Assembly: GCA_016188575.1 (NCBI GenBank)
Contig: JACPHN010000145.1
Location: forward strand, 1-17,065
Length of the DNA stretch: 17,065 nucleotides
Source: Candidatus Schekmanbacteria bacterium
Lineage (GTDB): Bacteria > CSSED10-310 > JACPHN01
Direction: 5' to 3'
The position numbers were made by a program, and so were the translations under genes. Under the pieces are notes generated by a model. That model saw nothing but the letters and a program-made list of their open reading frames with translations. It did not search any database and was not told the origin of the DNA. The first letter of the stretch is position 1, and each line of letters begins with the position of its first letter. Shown here piece by piece: positions 15,391 to 17,065 of the stretch.

Positions 15391-15565
15391 GGCATGACCT
15401 CCACGTAACAGCTCTCACCGAGCAAATGCTTTCGCGTAAGTTCGCAAGGTTCGTGCCGAGTTGGTGGCTGCCGGCCGGAAGAGCGAAATACGCATCGCGG
15501 TCCCCTTTTCTCTCCCGCGAAGCGCTCGTGACGAGCCAGCGGTCGAGCCCTCCGCGTCACGGTAC

Positions 15566-15583
15566 TGTAACCGCGGCGTTACA
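15566..15583. promoter_or_regulatory. Operator-like dyad TGTAAC-N6-GTTACA
   Basis: Seen: perfect 6-nt arms around CGCGGC, about 176 nt upstream of the FN3-protein start and just past the last stop of the decayed gene. A/T-rich arms stand out in this GC-rich DNA and the form suits a dimeric repressor site. No regulator gene is in the window. The rest of 15391-15587 shows no gene; I could not identify a clear promoter there. Confidence 0.28.
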
Positions 15584-15587
15584 TTCC

Positions 15588-16483
15588 TCAGCTTCGAGCC
15601 CGAAGCGCCGCGGCTTTTCCATGCCCTCCGCCGCGGTCGCCCGCGATCAGGTGGATCTCGGCGATCTTGCCGGCGTTTCGCTCTCGGACCCGCCGCGCCA
15701 GGTGGCCAGCTTATCCTCCAGCCCCCTCGTCCCAGTCCCAGTTTCCCGGTGGCGCCAGCGCCCGCGGCCCCTTGGCGAGCAGCGCGGAGGGATCGGGACC
15801 TCGGGCCGCCGGATGGTGAGCTTCGCCAAGCTGCCGCGGAGAATGGGCTGGAGCGTGGTCCCTCGCCAGCGGACGTTCCGTTCGGGCTCTCCGCGTAACG
15901 CCGCCATTTTGGTGCGAATCCCGACGAGGTCTCATCGCGGCGCACCAACGATGGGAAATAGCGTGACGTAGTCGTTGGCGAAGGAGAGGGGCTCCCCCTG
16001 CGACAGTTCCAAAGCCTCGATGCGCACCGCGTCCACCAGAGCGCCGGCGGTCGCGGAGGGCGGCGCCGGCTCCAGCGGCCTACCGGGACCCGCTTCGTAG
16101 GAAAAACCGACGTGGATGCTCCACGCTTCTCTGGAGCCGGGCGCTTCGCGGCGTCCCCCCAAGGACACGGGTTCGACCTCGCAGCCGTTCTCGTCGTAGC
16201 AGTCGCAATCCCCCAGACATTCGCGGGCTACGATCGGCCGATCGTCCACCGTGGTGGCGTTGGCGGTGACCAGGAAGGCGCCGTGCGCCGGCAGCGCCAC
16301 TTCCGGAAAAAACGCCAAGAGCTCGGCACCGGCCCCCAGATACACCTCTTCGGCCGGCTGGATCCGCACCCATCCGTGCCCGCGGACATCGTCGCGGGTG
16401 GGGGCCGGGACATCCAGCCGCGCCTCGGTGAGCTTTCGGCAAGGGTGCGCACGGAACAGCGGCGTGGTAGAGCAGACGACCAC
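15588..16483 (-). pseudogene. Hypothetical Cys/Asp-rich protein, decayed
   Basis: I do not recognise the family. Seen: an intact 183-codon part (16483-15932) that looks coding (VRIQPAEEVYLGAGAELLAFFPEVALP) with a striking acidic Cys cluster GDCDCYDENGCEVEP that could bind metal or form disulfides. It ends FPIVGAPR and TGA. Protein-like sequence continues past that stop, first in the same frame (ERNVRWRGTTLQPILRG, LAKLTIRRPEVP), then in others (GNWDWDEGA; LEDKLATW; NAGKIAEIHLIAGDRGGG) to a TGA at 15590-15588. Several indels therefore separate pieces of one gene. The 5' end is also doubtful: the first start is a GTG without a ribosome site, and the run VVVVVC before STTP looks like the end of a signal peptide whose beginning lies in another frame. 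It is probably a pseudogene, next to an IS66 relic. Confidence 0.5.
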
Positions 16484-16694
16484 GACGACACAAGACCGCT
16501 ATTTTCGCCCGGATCGCCCGCCTCGTCTGCGAGATGGCGCAATGGCCGTCACGCCGGGGGCCGGGGTTGACGGGCAAGGCATCTGCTGCGCAGTGACTTG
16601 GGGCCGGCGGGCGATTCAGGGTTCGCGTCCCGCGCTGGAGCTCCGCCCCATGGCGTGTCGCTGCCGCTGGCGGGAGCCGTCAACGCGAAAGAGC

Positions 16695-17064
16695 TCACGC
16701 GGTCGTAGCAGCAGCGGCCATCTCGACCAGCGTCTCGGCATAACGCCAGGGCATCCAGCGCTCGGGGCACGCGGCGACAGCGCCGGCGTGGCGCTGTGCC
16801 GCTACCAGGTAGTCGAAGGGGTTGATCCAGCGCGGCGGTATGGATGAGACTGATCAGCACGTCGTCCACGTGCGCACCGTTGGCCGTCTGGCAAAACAGC
16901 GAATTCCGCCGGTGCAAGATCGCCTTCTTCAAGGCACGCTCCACCAAGTTGTTGTCCAAAGGCGCTCCCGGCACCTCCAAAAACCGGGTCAGCGCTTCCC
17001 AGTGGTTCTGCATGTATTTGATCGCCCCTCCCAGTGTCGAGCTCGGCTCGACCCTGCGCTCATC
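16695..17064 (-). pseudogene. IS66-family transposase, C-terminal fragment with frameshift
   Basis: Seen: from the window end the minus strand reads VEPSSTLGGAIKYMQNHW, then FLEVPGAPLDNNLVERALK and the conserved run from RRNSLF to LISLIHTAA, typical of the DDE-domain C-terminus of IS66 transposases (the Glu of DNNLVE is the last catalytic residue). At about 16825-16835 the frame changes, and the family's C-terminal tail continues as INPFDYLVAAQRHAGAV and RYAETLVEMAA to a TGA at 16697-16695. The remaining transposase lies beyond the window. The frameshift hits only the last 45 or so residues. The 211 bp between here and the next gene (16484-16694) hold no gene I can support, and I could not find the terminal inverted repeat. 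Confidence 0.87.
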
Positions 17065-17065
17065 G

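Noticed and set aside
15932-15934. In-frame TGA as a selenocysteine codon
   Set aside because: Several frameshifts lie just downstream, I saw no convincing SECIS-like hairpin and no redox motif surrounds it. Decay or sequence error explains it more simply.
15415-15948. 177-codon minus-strand ORF over the decayed region
   Set aside because: It is mostly Arg, Ser and Gly. The better coding signal in this stretch lies in the two other minus frames. Only its first 20 or so residues may belong to the broken gene.

Overview
The window looks like chromosomal DNA of a high-GC, double-membraned (Gram-negative) bacterium. A BamD-type lipoprotein, a FadL-type outer-membrane barrel, lipobox signal peptides and G/C-rich third codon positions all point that way. 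A deltaproteobacterial or Binatota-like lineage is possible, but I cannot fix the taxonomy from sequence alone. No rRNA, tRNA or CRISPR array was found.

Left part (1-3621): a layered mobile-element zone. The first 20 codons of a tnpB-like gene overlap an IS607-family serine-recombinase gene. Next come a possible truncated small ORF and a complete Fic-domain AMPylase-type gene with its own good sigma70-like promoter, all on the minus strand. They are followed on the plus strand by a dead fragment of a Tn3-family transposase and by what looks like the 3' end (domains V and VI) of a group II intron. A long imperfect stem-loop and a weak promoter candidate lie ahead of the next gene.

Middle part (3622-13423): seven intact plus-strand genes packed with gaps of 34 nt or less and one 4-nt overlap, almost certainly one operon. 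Products in order: a secreted protein of unknown function with a sortase/CTERM-like C-terminal anchor; a FadL-family outer-membrane transporter; a GGDEF diguanylate cyclase with a GAF domain and a degenerate receiver-like N-terminus; a BamD-like TPR lipoprotein; two family-5 (peptide type) ABC substrate-binding proteins, the second a lipoprotein; and a membrane-anchored M23 (LytM) peptidoglycan hydrolase. No ABC permease or ATPase is present. Six of the seven products act at the envelope and the seventh makes c-di-GMP, so this reads as an envelope-remodelling or uptake module under c-di-GMP influence. It is the best candidate here for an undescribed system.

Right part (13424-17065): a convergent intergenic stretch with clustered GC hairpins, then three minus-strand genes that are all broken by frameshifts: a fibronectin type III repeat protein with two shifts at GGG runs, a Cys/Asp-rich hypothetical, and the C-terminal end of an IS66 transposase running off the window. 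The frameshifts cluster entirely in this part, which suggests gene decay near an IS or low-quality sequence at a contig end.
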